Shown here one piece after another: positions 16,848 through 26,346 of a stretch of 64,000 bases of DNA (its first letter is position 1; the number at the start of each line of letters is the position of its first letter). The translations under genes and the position numbers were made by a program. Origin of the DNA: Anaerolineales bacterium (GTDB taxonomy: Bacteria; Chloroflexota; Anaerolineae; 4572-78; J111). A model generated the notes under the pieces. The model was not told the origin of the DNA, searched no databases, and saw only the letters and a program-made list of their open reading frames with translations. The stretch lies in the NCBI GenBank assembly GCA_015075405.1, contig JABTUK010000001.1:1612001-1676000 (forward strand), in the 5' to 3' direction.

Positions 16848-17735
16848 TCACTCGTCGCGGACGCCGGTTTCCCACGAGGAAAAGTCGGAGGTGGTGGGTA
16901 GGGTTATGCGCTCCATGCGGTAAATATTGGGCATTTGCGGTTCGGAACTACGGGCAAAGCCGGTGACAACGTAGCCGCGTTTGAAGTAGGTTTCAAAAAT
17001 ATCGCGGGTCGACTCACGCCAGCCGCGAGCAATGCCCAGGTCCACCTTTTTGATGGCATTGAGGTCGGGCGGAATTTGAACCAGCAGCACGTCGTCGTCC
17101 ATTTCCAAATCCTGGGCCATGGGGCGGGGCAAATTGCCTTCCCAGGAAGCAAAATTGACAAAGCGATATTGGTCCGCTTTGAGCCAATCTTCGGCGCGCG
17201 GACGCGGCTTGTTGCTGCGGATGCGCTCGCGCACCCGGTCGCTCATCAACTCCCACTCTAGCAGAAAACGATCGGTGGAGAGGCCAACCTGGAGCGGATT
17301 ATTAACCGCGCCGTAGATGTCGCGGGCGTAGTGGCGCACAATTCCGCCCAGTTTTTCGATATTGAGGGTAGCGTTTTTGCCCAGCAGGGGATCATAAGTC
17401 CACACAATCAGGTCAATGCCTTGCCGCAACATCTGGTCACGCTGGGCCAGTTTGAGCTTCATGCCAATGCCCATGCCCTGGTACTGGGGCAAAACGCCCA
17501 TGCGCTGCGAGAAGTGATACAGCTTTGAGCCTGACATGCCCAAATACCCATACACAAAACCGATTAGTTCGCCCCCCACATAAGCCCCCAGCAGCACCCC
17601 GCCGTTATGGGCCACCGAGATGAGTTGGGTGTAGGGGAAAACCATCAAATCGGTAAAGCCCCAGGTGGCCCGTTGAATCTCATGGCACTTGCGTAAGTCG
17701 GTTAATGTGTTGATGGAGCGAATTTTAACGTCCAT
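16848..17735 (-). CDS. Predicted GNAT acetyltransferase (COG3375-like)
   Basis: This 295-residue protein has its N-terminal half as a GNAT domain: GAYVGGELIGFVYGYLG, YHFSQRMGVLPQYQGMGIGM (acetyl-CoA loop) and IVWTYDPLLGKNATLNIEKL. The NATLNIEKLGGIVRHYARDIYG block is characteristic of an uncharacterised cluster of larger GNAT proteins. The C-terminal half (EDDVLLVQIPPDLNAIK-like, FKRGYVVTGFA) is shared within that group. It stands alone with its own promoter. Substrate is unknown. Confidence 0.88.
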   Translation of the reverse strand: MDVKIRSINTLTDLRKCHEIQRATWGFTDLMVFPYTQLISVAHNGGVLLGAYVGGELIGFVYGYLGMSGSKLYHFSQRMGVLPQYQGMGIGMKLKLAQRDQMLRQGIDLIVWTYDPLLGKNATLNIEKLGGIVRHYARDIYGAVNNPLQVGLSTDRFLLEWELMSDRVRERIRSNKPRPRAEDWLKADQYRFVNFASWEGNLPRPMAQDLEMDDDVLLVQIPPDLNAIKKVDLGIARGWRESTRDIFETYFKRGYVVTGFARSSEPQMPNIYRMERITLPTTSDFSSWETGVRDE

Positions 17736-17789
17736 CCCAATCCTGACTGACTGCTCAAGACAATCGAATGTTTCTGCAAACTTAACAAT

Positions 17790-17818
17790 AGTATATCATC
17801 CTTAAAGGGAGGCTGCAA
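17790..17818 (-). promoter_or_regulatory. Sigma-70 promoter of the GNAT gene at 17735
   Basis: Minus strand: TTGCAG (17813-17818), a 17-base spacer, TATACT (17790-17795). The start codon lies 55 bases downstream. Confidence 0.65.
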
Positions 17819-17981
17819 GAGTAAAAATAAGGAATTAGGCCCAGACCCAAAAAGGGCATCTCCTGGCAAAGTTAACTCAGGACTTATTGCATATTGTATT
17901 TTTGGAAAGGCTGGCAGTAAAATGATTTGAGAAAGCGGCTTTTTTCCGGCGTCACTATTCTAACGGCTGTGGGAAAATTCA

Positions 17982-18167
17982 ATGTTAGAAAAAACTGTTT
18001 ATCTTATTATTAAAGCTCTTGTTATTGGTGTATTAATCAACATCGGGTTACAACACGTCTCAACAACTCCTTTGCCTGCCTCCGGTGATACCATTTTGCG
18101 CGAGAACGCCTCCGGCCAGAACCCCCTGAACACCGAATTTCACGTGACAAACCAGATGGAAAAGTAA
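17982..18167 (+). CDS. Small hypothetical membrane protein
   Basis: This 61-residue ORF has a hydrophobic N-terminal segment (VYLIIKALVIGVLINIGL) that could be a membrane anchor or uncleaved signal, followed by a polar tail. No family is recognised and there is no strong ribosome binding site, so it may not be expressed. A palindrome follows at 18173-18222. Confidence 0.3.
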   Translation: MLEKTVYLIIKALVIGVLINIGLQHVSTTPLPASGDTILRENASGQNPLNTEFHVTNQMEK

Positions 18168-18172
18168 CTGGG

Positions 18173-18222
18173 CCAGGACGCTCCTTTCCGGGCCGCTTGG
18201 GGAGAAGCCCAAAAAGGAGCGT
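18173..18222. repeat. Palindrome GACGCTCCTTT...AAAGGAGCGTC
   Basis: This hairpin with 11-base arms and a GC-rich inner loop lies between the small ORF and the end of the glutamate dehydrogenase gene. It has no U-run in the dehydrogenase direction, so it is a weak candidate terminator. Confidence 0.5.
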
Positions 18223-18234
18223 CTTGCCTCAGAT

Positions 18235-19482
18235 TTAAACCCAGCCCCGTAATTTGGCGGCTTCGGCCACACGCTCAACCGCCACCAGGTACGCGGCCAG
18301 ACGATTGTGGACCTTTTTGGCCTGGGCCATTTGGTGAACCGCCTGAAAAGCGGCGGTCATTTTGGCGTCTAACCGTTCATAAACGGTTTCTCGTGACCAG
18401 TAATAATCATAGGCGTTTTGCACCAGCTCAAAATAACTCACCGTCACCCCACCGGCATTGCACAAAAAGTCGGGAATAACGTATACCCCGCCCTCATGCA
18501 AGATTTTGTCGGCTTCGGGGGTGGTGGGGCCATTAGCCAGTTCGGCCACAATTTTAGCCTGGATGTTGCCGGCGTTTTCTTCGGTAATCACGTTTTCAAG
18601 GGCCGAGGGGAAGAGCACAGCCACGTCCATCTCTAAAATTTCTTTGTTACTGAGGGGGGTGGTGTTGGGCATACCCACTACCGAGCCGGTTTCCTTTTTG
18701 TGCCGGATGGTCGCCTCAACGCCCAGGCCATCTTCCTGAAAAACGCCGCCTTTGGAGTCAGAGACCGCCACCACTCGCAGCCCCAGCATCTCTTGGGCTA
18801 ATTGGTGGGCAAATTGACCGGCATTGCCATAGCCCTGAATGGCGGCTGTTTGCCCTTTCAGATTAAGGCCAAGAACGTTGGCCGCTTCTCGAACCGTGTA
18901 TATGCCGCCCCGCGCGGTTGCATCCTCACGCCCCGCTGAACCGCCCAGGGCCAACGGTTTGCCGGTAATTGACCCGGCCGCCGAGTAGCCCCGAATCAGG
19001 CTGTATTCATCCATCATCCAGGCCATAATTTGGGGATTGGTGTAAACATCCGGGGCGGGCACGTCGGCATTTTCGCCTAAAATTTTCCACACCGCTCGAA
19101 TATAACCTCGGGCCAGCCGTTCCTGCTCGGTGGGAGATAACTCTTTGGGGTTGCAAACTACGCCGCCTTTGCCCCCGCCCAGAGGAATATCTACCACCGC
19201 CGTTTTCCAGGTCATCCAGGCAGCCAGCGCGCGCACGGTATCTATAGTCTCGTCGGGGTGCCAGCGCAGACCGCCCTTGCAAGCGCCGCGTGCGTCGTTA
19301 TACTGCACTCGGAAGCCTTTGAAAATGCGGACGCTGCCGTCATCCATCCGCACGGGGATGGTCACGGTCAGTTCGCGCATCGGCTCGCGCAGCAGAGCGT
19401 GGGTGGCCGGGTCTAGCCCCAAGATGGCGGCGGCTTCGTCGAGCTGGCGCTGAGCTATGGTAAATGGGTTGTTTCCAGACAT
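18235..19482 (-). CDS. gdhA: Glu/Leu/Phe/Val dehydrogenase (glutamate dehydrogenase)
   Basis: This 415-residue enzyme interconverts glutamate and 2-oxoglutarate plus ammonia, using NAD(P). [16 protein letters not shown] contains the catalytic lysine region, and [20 protein letters not shown] is the Rossmann loop. [36 protein letters not shown] and [20 protein letters not shown] are family blocks. Length fits hexameric GDHs of the short type. AAAGGA precedes the ATG. It is transcribed alone downstream of gatB, separated from it by a terminator. Confidence 0.95.
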   Translation of the reverse strand: MSGNNPFTIAQRQLDEAAAILGLDPATHALLREPMRELTVTIPVRMDDGSVRIFKGFRVQYNDARGACKGGLRWHPDETIDTVRALAAWMTWKTAVVDIPLGGGKGGVVCNPKELSPTEQERLARGYIRAVWKILGENADVPAPDVYTNPQIMAWMMDEYSLIRGYSAAGSITGKPLALGGSAGREDATARGGIYTVREAANVLGLNLKGQTAAIQGYGNAGQFAHQLAQEMLGLRVVAVSDSKGGVFQEDGLGVEATIRHKKETGSVVGMPNTTPLSNKEILEMDVAVLFPSALENVITEENAGNIQAKIVAELANGPTTPEADKILHEGGVYVIPDFLCNAGGVTVSYFELVQNAYDYYWSRETVYERLDAKMTAAFQAVHQMAQAKKVHNRLAAYLVAVERVAEAAKLRGWV

Positions 19483-19508
19483 CGCTTAATCCTTTCTCTG
19501 GTAATTTC

Positions 19509-19547
19509 ACAAAAAAAGCGAACCTTTATTTTGTTATGGTTCGCTTC
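19509..19547 (-). terminator. Intrinsic terminator after gatB
   Basis: Minus strand: stem AAGCGAACC / GGTTCGCTT with loop ATAACAAAATAAA, followed by TTTTTTT. It lies about 150 bases beyond the gatB stop and just before the gdhA start. Confidence 0.8.
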
Positions 19548-19694
19548 TGTCTTGAATAAGAAACTTGCTTTTATTTGTCCCTCTAGCCAAAACGCGCCAC
19601 TTTGCGCGTCCAAACTATTCAATTACAGTCATATTATAAGCCGGTTTACTAAAACTTGAACAGTGAGGAATGTCATCTTGTCTGCTGGCGCATG

Positions 19695-21140
19695 TCATTG
19701 TTGCAACTGTTCGCGCAGGGCTTGTTCTGCCAGTTGAGGATTGGCTTTGCCGCGCGTGGCTTTCATCACCTGGCCCACCAAAAATTTGAGCGTCGCCTCT
19801 TTGCCCGCCCTGAATTGGGCCACCGGGTCCGGGTTATCGGCAATGACCTGCTGAGCGACGGCGGTCAACTCGCCCGCATCACTAATCTGGCGCAGGCCCA
19901 ACTCTTCGATAATAGCTAACGGCGGCCTACCCGTATCGAACATAACGCCCAGGGTTTGTTTGGCGGCCGGCTGGTTGATGGCGTTGCTGTTGACCAGTTC
20001 AATCAGCGCCACCAAATCCTCCGGCTTGATTTTGACCTCACCAATTTCGACGCCTCGCTCGCCGAGCAGTCGAAACAGTTCGCCGGAAACCCAATTGCTA
20101 ATCAGTTTGGGGGTCACCGTTGTTTTATCACCCGTTGCCGCCACCACGCTTTCATAATACGCGGCAATGGCCCGGTCTTCGCTCAAAATTTTGGCCTCTT
20201 TTTGGCTCAAGCCGTAATCGCTGACATAACGCGCCAATTTGGGGTCGGGCAGTTCGGGCAGACTGATGCTCACCTGTTCAATCCAGGCCGGGTCCAAATC
20301 CAGCGGCGGCAAGTCCGGCTCCGGGAAGTAGCGATAGCCGGTATCGCCCTCTTTGGCGCGCTGCAGCACGGTAATGCTGCGGTTTTCGTCCCAGCCCATC
20401 GTTACTTGCTCGATGACGCCGCCGCCGCTGAGCACTTTGGCCTGCCGTTCGATCTCGTAGGCGATAGAGTTGCGCACCGAGCGGAAGGAGTTGAGGTTTT
20501 TGATTTCGACCTTGGTGCCCCATTTGCCCGTAGCCATATCCATCAAAGAGAGGTTGACCTCGCAGCGCATAGCCCCTTTTTCCATATCGCCGCTGCTGAC
20601 GCCCAAATAGCGGACCAATTGGCGCAGTTTGGACACATAGGCATAAGCCTCTTCGGCTGAGTGAATATCGGCCTCGGTCACAATTTCGACCAGCGGGACG
20701 CCGGCCCGGTTCAGGTCTACCAGGCTGTAATTATTAACGTGGACCAGCTTGCCGGTATCTTCTTCCAGGTGAACCCGGCGGATGCGGATGCGTTTGGGTT
20801 GGCCGTCGCCGGTTTCAATATCCACGTAGCCGCCCAAACAGAGCGGCAGCTCATACTGCGAAATCTGGTAGCCTTTGGGCAGGTCAGGATAAAAATAATT
20901 TTTGCGGGCAAAAACGTTGTGCGGCTGAATCTCGCAGTTCAAAGCCAGGCCAATCATCAGGGTGTATTCGATGGCCCGTTGGTTGATGACCGGCAGCGCA
21001 CCGGGCATGCCCAGGCAAACCGGGCAGACGCGGGTGTTGGGCGGCACGCCAAAAAAGTCGGCGTTGCAGCCGCAAAACATTTTGCTGTGGGTGTTCAGTT
21101 CGACATGGACTTCCATGCCGATGATGGGTTGGTAGGTCAT
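19695..21140 (-). CDS. gatB: Aspartyl/glutamyl-tRNA amidotransferase subunit B
   Basis: This 481-residue kinase/transfer subunit of GatCAB amidates Glu-tRNA(Gln) and Asp-tRNA(Asn). It starts [20 protein letters not shown] and holds [50 protein letters not shown] and RCEVNLSLM. The C-terminal YqeY-like tail ends [19 protein letters not shown]. Its ATG overlaps the stop of the nucleotidyltransferase gene (ATGA). gatA and gatC are not in the window. Confidence 0.97.
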   Translation of the reverse strand: MTYQPIIGMEVHVELNTHSKMFCGCNADFFGVPPNTRVCPVCLGMPGALPVINQRAIEYTLMIGLALNCEIQPHNVFARKNYFYPDLPKGYQISQYELPLCLGGYVDIETGDGQPKRIRIRRVHLEEDTGKLVHVNNYSLVDLNRAGVPLVEIVTEADIHSAEEAYAYVSKLRQLVRYLGVSSGDMEKGAMRCEVNLSLMDMATGKWGTKVEIKNLNSFRSVRNSIAYEIERQAKVLSGGGVIEQVTMGWDENRSITVLQRAKEGDTGYRYFPEPDLPPLDLDPAWIEQVSISLPELPDPKLARYVSDYGLSQKEAKILSEDRAIAAYYESVVAATGDKTTVTPKLISNWVSGELFRLLGERGVEIGEVKIKPEDLVALIELVNSNAINQPAAKQTLGVMFDTGRPPLAIIEELGLRQISDAGELTAVAQQVIADNPDPVAQFRAGKEATLKFLVGQVMKATRGKANPQLAEQALREQLQQ

Positions 21141-21706
21141 TCGTGGTCCCCTGACATATCTTGTTCAAGCTGACCGCCGACGGCTGACCGCCGACCGCCA
21201 AGTTTTATTATCCTTCGCTGAGGCGAGGCCGCAACTGTAGCTTCAATGGGAGTTAAAAAATCCTCGTAGTCAGTGACATCGTGTGTATTCCAGAATTCGG
21301 CCATTTCTTCAAAGGTCTCAAAAGTTTCTGGCAAAGGGTCTTTGGAATGCCATACCGAAACCCCTTCCCGTTGAACTTCTTCATGAATACTCAAAAGCGA
21401 GATTGGGCCGCGATCCCAAGCATCGCCATCAACAACGAGAGTGCTAAAGTTAGTGCCGTACTCAAGGTTGACCTCGCACACGATGTCGGTGATTTGATGG
21501 CGTTCTCGGCGATTCAAAGGCTGCCTGGTGACGACCAGTAAATCAATATCCGATTCCTCATCTGCTTCTCCCCGCACCACCGAGCCAAAAAGCGCCATTT
21601 GTTCCACTGGAAACTGCGCGGTGACGATTGACTTGATTTTTTGGAGCGCGTGATGTTCAGTGTTATTCAAGGGGAGTTCATACTTGGAATTTTTGTAATT
21701 CATCAT
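21137..21706 (-). CDS. Nucleotidyltransferase-domain protein with repeat-derived C-terminus
   Basis: This 189-residue protein of the Pol-beta nucleotidyltransferase superfamily has the signature [20 protein letters not shown] (GSx10DxD) near residues 38-58. A long C-terminal part of no known family follows. The last 20 residues or so ([20 protein letters not shown]) are encoded by a short GC-rich tandem repeat (CCGCCGA/CTGACCG words at 21170-21200), so the original C-terminus has been replaced or extended. It overlaps gatB by four bases. Such proteins are often the NT partner of a HEPN toxin-antitoxin pair, but no HEPN gene is next to it. Confidence 0.75.
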   Translation of the reverse strand: MMNYKNSKYELPLNNTEHHALQKIKSIVTAQFPVEQMALFGSVVRGEADEESDIDLLVVTRQPLNRRERHQITDIVCEVNLEYGTNFSTLVVDGDAWDRGPISLLSIHEEVQREGVSVWHSKDPLPETFETFEEMAEFWNTHDVTDYEDFLTPIEATVAASPQRRIIKLGGRRSAVGGQLEQDMSGDHE

Positions 21707-21851
21707 CTATTGTTTTGTGACCTGAGAATCAGCCATAATTTTAAGCCTCAGAATAAGCACAATTGCTGCGCAAACCTATCGAACTTATCTGATTATACCC
21801 TATCCCAGGGTAGATATAAAAAATGCTTTCTTCCTTGAACGAATTAAAGCT

Positions 21852-21935
21852 CCCTCCCATAACCAATATATCCCAAATCAGCTTTGGGATATATTTGGTA
21901 TATTGGGTTATTTTGGATTATGTTGGGTTATAGCT
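21852..21935. repeat. Palindrome and word repeat TTGGGATATATTGG
   Basis: The arms CCAATATATCCCAAA and TTTGGGATATATTTGG flank TCAGC; the right arm continues as repeated TATATTGGGTTA-like words. It lies just after the rmlA stop codon and would fold in its mRNA. Confidence 0.65.
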
Positions 21936-21942
21936 TGGCAAA

Positions 21943-23025
21943 TCAACTGCTCTCATCGCCCAGCAGTCCCAACTGGGAATGGTCGCCCAGGGTGAATTTG
22001 TAGGCGCGGGGGCGGATGGGCGAGCGATGGACGACCACGTGGCGGCCAATCAGGCTATCTTCGATGCGGCGGTTGATGTTGCGAATCTGGCTGTGTTCCA
22101 GGACAATCGAACGGGAGATTTCCGCGTTCTCAACCAGGCAGTGGTGATAAATGCTGGTGAAAGGGCCGACGTAGGCATTGACAATGCGAGTATCTTTGCC
22201 GATAATGGCCGGTCCGCGCACGACGCTGTTAATAATCTCCGCGCCCGCCTCCACCGTCACCCGGCTGTCTACCTCGCTGTCGCGGTCAACATAACCTTCG
22301 ATGGTGGGTTTCAATTCTTCCAGCACCCGGCTGTTGGCTTCGAGCATATCCGTGGGCTTGCCGGTGTCAATCCACCAGCCGCGATGAATATAGGCATGCA
22401 CATTGTGGCCCCGGTCCACCAACCATTGAATGGCATCGGTAATTTCCAGTTCGCCGCGCCAACTGGGTTTGATGGCGTTGACCGCCTCAAAGATGTGGGC
22501 GTCGAACATATAAATGCCCACCAGGGCCAAATTGCTGGGCGGCTCTTTGGGTTTTTCAATCAGCTTGATGATTTGACCCTGGTCGTCCAACTGCGCCACT
22601 CCGTACTGCTGGGGCTGTTCGACCTGGGTCAGCACAATCTGCGAGTTGTAACTGCTGCTGGCAAACTGGGCAATCAGCGAGCTGATGCCACCCTGGATCA
22701 CGTTGTCGCCCAAAAACATCACAAAATGGTCGTCGCCTAAAAAGTCGCGCGAAATTTTGACGGCGTGGGCCAGGCCCAGCGGCGCATCTTGCGGAATGTA
22801 GGTGATATTGACATCCCACTGTTTGCCCGGCCCCACGGCTCGCTTGATTTCCTCAGCCGTATCGCCCACGACAATGCCAATATCGCTGATGCCGGCATCG
22901 CGGATGGCTTCGATAACCCGAAACAGGACCGGTTTATTGGCCACCGGAATCAATTGTTTGGCGCTGGTATAGGTCAGCGGGTAAAGCCGCGTCCCCTTTC
23001 CGCCACTCAAAATCAGTCCCTTCAT
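21943..23025 (-). CDS. rmlA: Glucose-1-phosphate thymidylyltransferase, long form
   Basis: This 360-residue nucleotidyltransferase would make dTDP-glucose from glucose-1-phosphate and dTTP. It begins MKGLILSGGKGTRLYPLTY (pyrophosphorylase signature) and has VMFLGDNVIQGG. The C-terminal third is a left-handed beta-helix (TVEAGAEIINSVVRGPAIIG, LEHSQIRNINRRIEDSLIGR), the form common in archaea and Chloroflexota. AAGGAGG precedes the start. It is the last gene of the polysaccharide cluster, and its product feeds the dehydratase at 4292-5314. Confidence 0.93.
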   Translation of the reverse strand: MKGLILSGGKGTRLYPLTYTSAKQLIPVANKPVLFRVIEAIRDAGISDIGIVVGDTAEEIKRAVGPGKQWDVNITYIPQDAPLGLAHAVKISRDFLGDDHFVMFLGDNVIQGGISSLIAQFASSSYNSQIVLTQVEQPQQYGVAQLDDQGQIIKLIEKPKEPPSNLALVGIYMFDAHIFEAVNAIKPSWRGELEITDAIQWLVDRGHNVHAYIHRGWWIDTGKPTDMLEANSRVLEELKPTIEGYVDRDSEVDSRVTVEAGAEIINSVVRGPAIIGKDTRIVNAYVGPFTSIYHHCLVENAEISRSIVLEHSQIRNINRRIEDSLIGRHVVVHRSPIRPRAYKFTLGDHSQLGLLGDESS

Positions 23026-23199
23026 GGTGAAGAATCCTCCTTTGAAAATAAGTGTCAGGTGTCACGTGCCAAGTGTCAGGTCAAGAATTTTATTATTGGT
23101 GGTGCGCCAAAGGCTCGTGAATACTACCCAAAAATAGCAAACCATAGACAGTAGACAGAGAATTTTTATACCTTTGCTACTTGTTACTCTGCTACCTTG

Positions 23200-23934
23200 T
23201 CAAATAAATACAGTCGCAATAATAACTGGCTCATTTTTGACAATCGCCAGGGGTCGGGCGCTGACCATAGCCGTGGCTTGCTCCAGCCCTACAATTGCGG
23301 CGGCAGCATCTCGCGCGGCGGTGAGGGTGGGCGGGCGGTGATAGGAATGGTGAGCGTCGGAGGCAATGATATGGGCCATCCCATTGCGTAGCATGGTTTC
23401 AGCAACTTTTTTCGCTCGCCAGTCGTTGTTGCCGGTCAGGCTGGTAGCGGTAATTTGGGTCAGGCCACCGGCGGCCAAAAACGGTTCAATCAACGTTAAA
23501 TTATCCTGGATGGGCCGGATGCGCTCCGGGTGCGCCATAATCGGGGTGTAACCGCGCTCAAACAGTTCAAAGAGCATGGCATCGGTCTGCTTGTCGTAGT
23601 GGCTAAAAAGGGGCTCGGCCAGCACATAGCGACTGTTGCCCAGCGACCCGGCTCTATGGTTATCCCAATCGTCAAACATATCATCGTACAGGCGGACTTC
23701 ATGGCCGGGGAGTAGGGTCAGGGGGATACCGGCTTGATCGAGTTCGGCCTGTAATTGAGCCGTGCGTTCCATTACCTCCTGGCGGGAGAGGGGGGTGTAA
23801 TCGCGGTGATGGGGTGTGGCAAAGAGATGGGTCAGCCCATCGGCTACGGCCATTCGAGCCATGGCCAGGCTTTCGGTCAGGTCGCGGGCGCCGTCGTCCA
23901 CGTGAGGGAGAATGTGAGTGTGGATGTCAATCAT
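23200..23934 (-). CDS. Tyrosine-protein phosphatase, CpsB/CapC (PHP) type
   Basis: This 244-residue metal-dependent PHP phosphatase would dephosphorylate the CpsD-like kinase and so control polysaccharide length. It begins MIDIHTHILPHVDDGARDL (metal ligands His-x-His and Asp), then FATPHHRDYT, LLPGHEVRLYDD, PIMAHPERI and IASDAHHSYHRPP. All ligands of CpsB are present. It lies in the cluster with the kinase (24766-25422) and two Wzz-like proteins, which supports the role. Confidence 0.93.
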   Translation of the reverse strand: MIDIHTHILPHVDDGARDLTESLAMARMAVADGLTHLFATPHHRDYTPLSRQEVMERTAQLQAELDQAGIPLTLLPGHEVRLYDDMFDDWDNHRAGSLGNSRYVLAEPLFSHYDKQTDAMLFELFERGYTPIMAHPERIRPIQDNLTLIEPFLAAGGLTQITATSLTGNNDWRAKKVAETMLRNGMAHIIASDAHHSYHRPPTLTAARDAAAAIVGLEQATAMVSARPLAIVKNEPVIIATVFI

Positions 23935-24024
23935 GGGATGCGTGTTCCTTGCATAAAAGTGGGGGACGACGGGCGCCCCCCGATGGTATCAAAATTATCA
24001 GGATCAGTTTTGTTTCATGAAAAG

Positions 24025-24741
24025 TCAATTTTCTTCAAGCAATTTTACCAACTGTGCCTCCAGCCGATCCACCCGGCTTTCCAGTTTGAGTAAATCTTCG
24101 TGAGTGGGGTATTTTTGATGATCTTGTTGATGCTTTTTCAAATCGGCTCGCAAATCCAGGATAGCATCGGTGACCCATTTGACTTGATTTTCCAAAGAGC
24201 TAAAGCGCCGCTCCAGGTTGGTAATCCGATTTTCGAGACTATCCAAACGCCCTTTGATTTGGTTAAATTCGCGGGTGGAAAAGTCAATAATAAGTTGGAT
24301 ATTTTCGTTGATGTCTCGTAATTCTTGCTCAAACTGAACCGATTTTTCCTTGAGGACGCCGACATCGGTTTTGAGGGTAGTAACATCGGTTTTGAGGGTA
24401 GTAACATCGGTCTTGAGGGTAGCAACATCGGTTTTGAGGGTAGCAACATCGGTTTTGAGGGTAGCAACATCGGTTTTGAGCGTGGCAACATCGGTTTTGA
24501 GCGTGGCAACATCGGTTTTGAGGGTAGCAACATCGGTTTTGAGCGTGGCAACATCGGTTTTGAGGGTAGCAACGTCGGTTTTGAGGGTGGTAACGTCGGT
24601 TTTGAGGGTGGTAACGTCGGTTTTGAGGGTGGTAACGTCGGCCCGCAGGTCGGCTGTTTCCTCGCGGACAATTTGCGGCACTTCTTCTTTAATGACCTGC
24701 CGCATCAACTCCAGCATTTCGCGTTTTTCGTCATTGGTCAT
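24025..24741 (-). CDS. Coiled-coil protein with 13 heptad repeats
   Basis: This 238-residue protein starts with a charged helix (MTNDEKREMLELMRQVIKEE). Residues of about 36-127 are then 13 near-perfect heptads TLKTDV(A/T), encoded by a 21-bp tandem repeat at 24362-24634. More coiled coil follows (LENRITNLERRFSSLENQVK, LLKLESRVDRLEAQLVKLLE). It has no membrane segment or known domain and is probably a long trimeric or dimeric rod. It lies between the CpsD kinase and CpsB phosphatase genes, so a scaffold role in polysaccharide export is possible but unproven. Confidence 0.75.
   Translation of the reverse strand: MTNDEKREMLELMRQVIKEEVPQIVREETADLRADVTTLKTDVTTLKTDVTTLKTDVATLKTDVATLKTDVATLKTDVATLKTDVATLKTDVATLKTDVATLKTDVATLKTDVTTLKTDVTTLKTDVGVLKEKSVQFEQELRDINENIQLIIDFSTREFNQIKGRLDSLENRITNLERRFSSLENQVKWVTDAILDLRADLKKHQQDHQKYPTHEDLLKLESRVDRLEAQLVKLLEEN
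24362..24634. repeat. 21-bp tandem array, 13 units
   Basis: The units read ACATCGGTTTTGAGGGTAGC with small variants at three positions (T/C in ACATCG vs ACGTCG; AGGGTAG vs AGCGTGG vs AGGGTGG). Because 21 is a multiple of 3 and the unit lacks stops in several frames, long mirror ORFs appear on both strands. The minus-strand coiled-coil reading is the real one. Unit number probably varies between strains. Confidence 0.95.
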
Positions 24742-24765
24742 GAGTTAGCTCCGGGTTACGACGAG

Positions 24766-25422
24766 TCAGATATATTGGAGTGTAGCATCTACTTGGGCGT
24801 GGGTCAATACGGCCCCAACTAACCGGGCATTGACTTTGGCCAGCCGATCTTTGGCCGCTTTGACGTGGTCTCGCTTCGTACCGCCTGCTTTGACCACCAG
24901 CAGCACCCCGTCTACTTTGGCAGCCAGCAGAGAAGCATCATTGACCGTAATAATCGGCGGCGCGTCGAAGATGATAATTTCGGCCAGGCCGGCCAGGCGG
25001 GTCATAATTTCGGCCATCTTGTTCGAGGCGAGCAGTTGGCCGGGAATGGGCGGCAGGGGACCGCTGGTCAGCACTTGCAGGCTGGTGTTGGGGATGGCTT
25101 GCAACGGCGGCTGTTTGAAGGCGTCGTCATCGCGAAAGAGATTGGTAAAGCCCCGCTCATTGGCCAGCCCAAAGAGGGTATGCTGAGCCGGTTTGCGCAG
25201 GTCGGCATCTACCAGGATCACGGATCGGTCGCCGTCAGCCATGGCCACGGCCAGGTTAGCTACGGCGGCGCTTTTGCCCTCAGTGGGCGCGGCAGAGGTG
25301 ACCAGCAGGGTGCGCAGGTGTTGGTCAACCCCGGCAAAATCAAGATTGGTCCGCAGGGTGCGGTAAGCTTCAGCCGCAGCAGAGCGGGGATCGGTTAAGG
25401 TGATGATCGCGTCAGTTGGCAT
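24766..25422 (-). CDS. CpsD/CapB-family tyrosine kinase
   Basis: This 218-residue cytoplasmic BY-kinase is of the type that pairs with Wzz-like activators. SAAAEAYRTLRTNL at the start is the usual BY-kinase lead-in. The Walker A-type loop is VTSAAPTEGKSAAVANLAVA, the second Walker motif is RSVILVDADLRKP, and a further block is EIIIFDAPPIITV. The C-terminus lacks a tyrosine-rich tail: the only tyrosine near the end is the penultimate residue of TLQYI, so autophosphorylation sites are reduced. Its activator transmembrane proteins are encoded directly upstream. Confidence 0.9.
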   Translation of the reverse strand: MPTDAIITLTDPRSAAAEAYRTLRTNLDFAGVDQHLRTLLVTSAAPTEGKSAAVANLAVAMADGDRSVILVDADLRKPAQHTLFGLANERGFTNLFRDDDAFKQPPLQAIPNTSLQVLTSGPLPPIPGQLLASNKMAEIMTRLAGLAEIIIFDAPPIITVNDASLLAAKVDGVLLVVKAGGTKRDHVKAAKDRLAKVNARLVGAVLTHAQVDATLQYI

Positions 25423-25437
25423 AGGTTACTCTGGAGA

Positions 25438-25502
25438 ATGACCGGGGACGGGAGACCGAAGACCGGGAAATAGCCCAGTCACCCGTCTCCGGTCCCCGGT
25501 CT
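25438..25502. repeat. Word-repeat palindrome (GGGGACGGGAGACCG words)
   Basis: The left arm ACCGGGGACGGGAGACCGA pairs with the right arm CCCGTCTCCGGTCCCCGGT around AAATAGCCCAGT. It shares its words with 6636-6706 and fills the spacer between the kinase and Wzz-like genes. Confidence 0.8.
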
Positions 25503-25507
25503 AATTT

Positions 25508-26239
25508 TTAATTTGACCCGCGCAGCCCTGGCACAAGCTGGCGGCGTTTTTCTCCGGCGGGATGAGGCGTATCGCCAGAAATGGGTGGGATTGCGCCCAA
25601 AACGGCCACGCCGATGGCCCGCTCGACATCGGCCGGGGTGCGGATGGTGTCCAACTCCAGCCACTCTAAAAAGAAGATGACGATGGCCCCGACCAGCAGC
25701 CCAAACAGGCCGCCGGCCAGGGTATTGATCTTGGTCTGGGGTGAATACTGCTCGTGGCCCAGGTTGTACACGCTGTCGAGCATTCGTACTTCGATCCGGT
25801 CGCGCTTGTCCTGCTGTTGATTCCAGCGGTCGCGGTCTTCGATAAACACTTTAGCCATTGTATCTACCATTGCCATCGCCACCTCGGGATCCCAATCACG
25901 CGCTTCGATTTCAAGGGTAAACGTCGAACTATCGGGGTTGACAAAAAGTTTACTGAGCAGCGCCGGGGTTTGCATGTCAAGTTGGGCGCGATTGATCACC
26001 TCTTGGGCCATGCTATGGGTGCGGATGTTCTCGGCATAGTTACGCAGCAGGTCTTTCAGGCTGTTGCTGGAACCCCAGTCGGTAGCGCGGGCCGGGACGA
26101 CGCTCAATTTAACGCTGGCGCTGTAGATCGGCGTCTGCAATTTGCTAAAGCCAAAGGCGCTGGCAGCGGCGATAGCCGCCACAACCAGCATAATCCAGCC
26201 CCGTTTGCGTAAAATTTTCAGATAATCATTAATTTCCAT
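25508..26239 (-). CDS. Wzz/chain-length-determinant family protein
   Basis: This 243-residue membrane protein of the polysaccharide co-polymerase type has an N-terminal membrane segment (GWIMLVVAAIAAASAFGFS) after the typical MEINDYLKILRKR start. A periplasmic-type domain and a second membrane segment near the C-terminus (LLVGAIVIFFLEWLE) follow, then a cytoplasmic tail. Such proteins set chain length and activate the CpsD kinase next door. The ATG one codon inside the open frame is chosen for its AAAGGCAACTG spacing. Confidence 0.88.
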   Translation of the reverse strand: MEINDYLKILRKRGWIMLVVAAIAAASAFGFSKLQTPIYSASVKLSVVPARATDWGSSNSLKDLLRNYAENIRTHSMAQEVINRAQLDMQTPALLSKLFVNPDSSTFTLEIEARDWDPEVAMAMVDTMAKVFIEDRDRWNQQQDKRDRIEVRMLDSVYNLGHEQYSPQTKINTLAGGLFGLLVGAIVIFFLEWLELDTIRTPADVERAIGVAVLGAIPPISGDTPHPAGEKRRQLVPGLRGSN

Positions 26240-26273
26240 CACAGTTGCCTTTCTCTATTACATTGTACCACAG

Positions 26274-26346
26274 GGGAGGCGATGAGGCGAGGACGCGAGG
26301 CTACGAATCTCATCGCCTCCTCGCCTCACGTTTCATCGCCTCCCCT
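26274..26346. repeat. Word-repeat palindrome (GGCGAGGA / CCTCGCC words)
   Basis: GGGGAGGCGATGAGGCGAGG on the left pairs with CCTCCTCGCCTC and CATCGCCTCCCC on the right. The right edge overlaps the 3' end of the gene at 26333. The same words form 52568-52650. Confidence 0.8.

Noticed and set aside
19956..20660. 234-codon plus-strand ORF inside gatB
   Set aside because: It is an antisense shadow of a highly conserved gene.
24362..24634. Array that might be taken for CRISPR
   Set aside because: The units are contiguous 21-mers without spacers and are coding.
24325..24822. Long plus-strand ORF with GSNIGFE repeats opposite the coiled-coil gene
   Set aside because: It exists only because the 21-bp unit lacks stops in several frames. 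The minus-strand reading has normal non-repeat ends, a ribosome binding site and coiled-coil logic, so the plus-strand ORF is a shadow.
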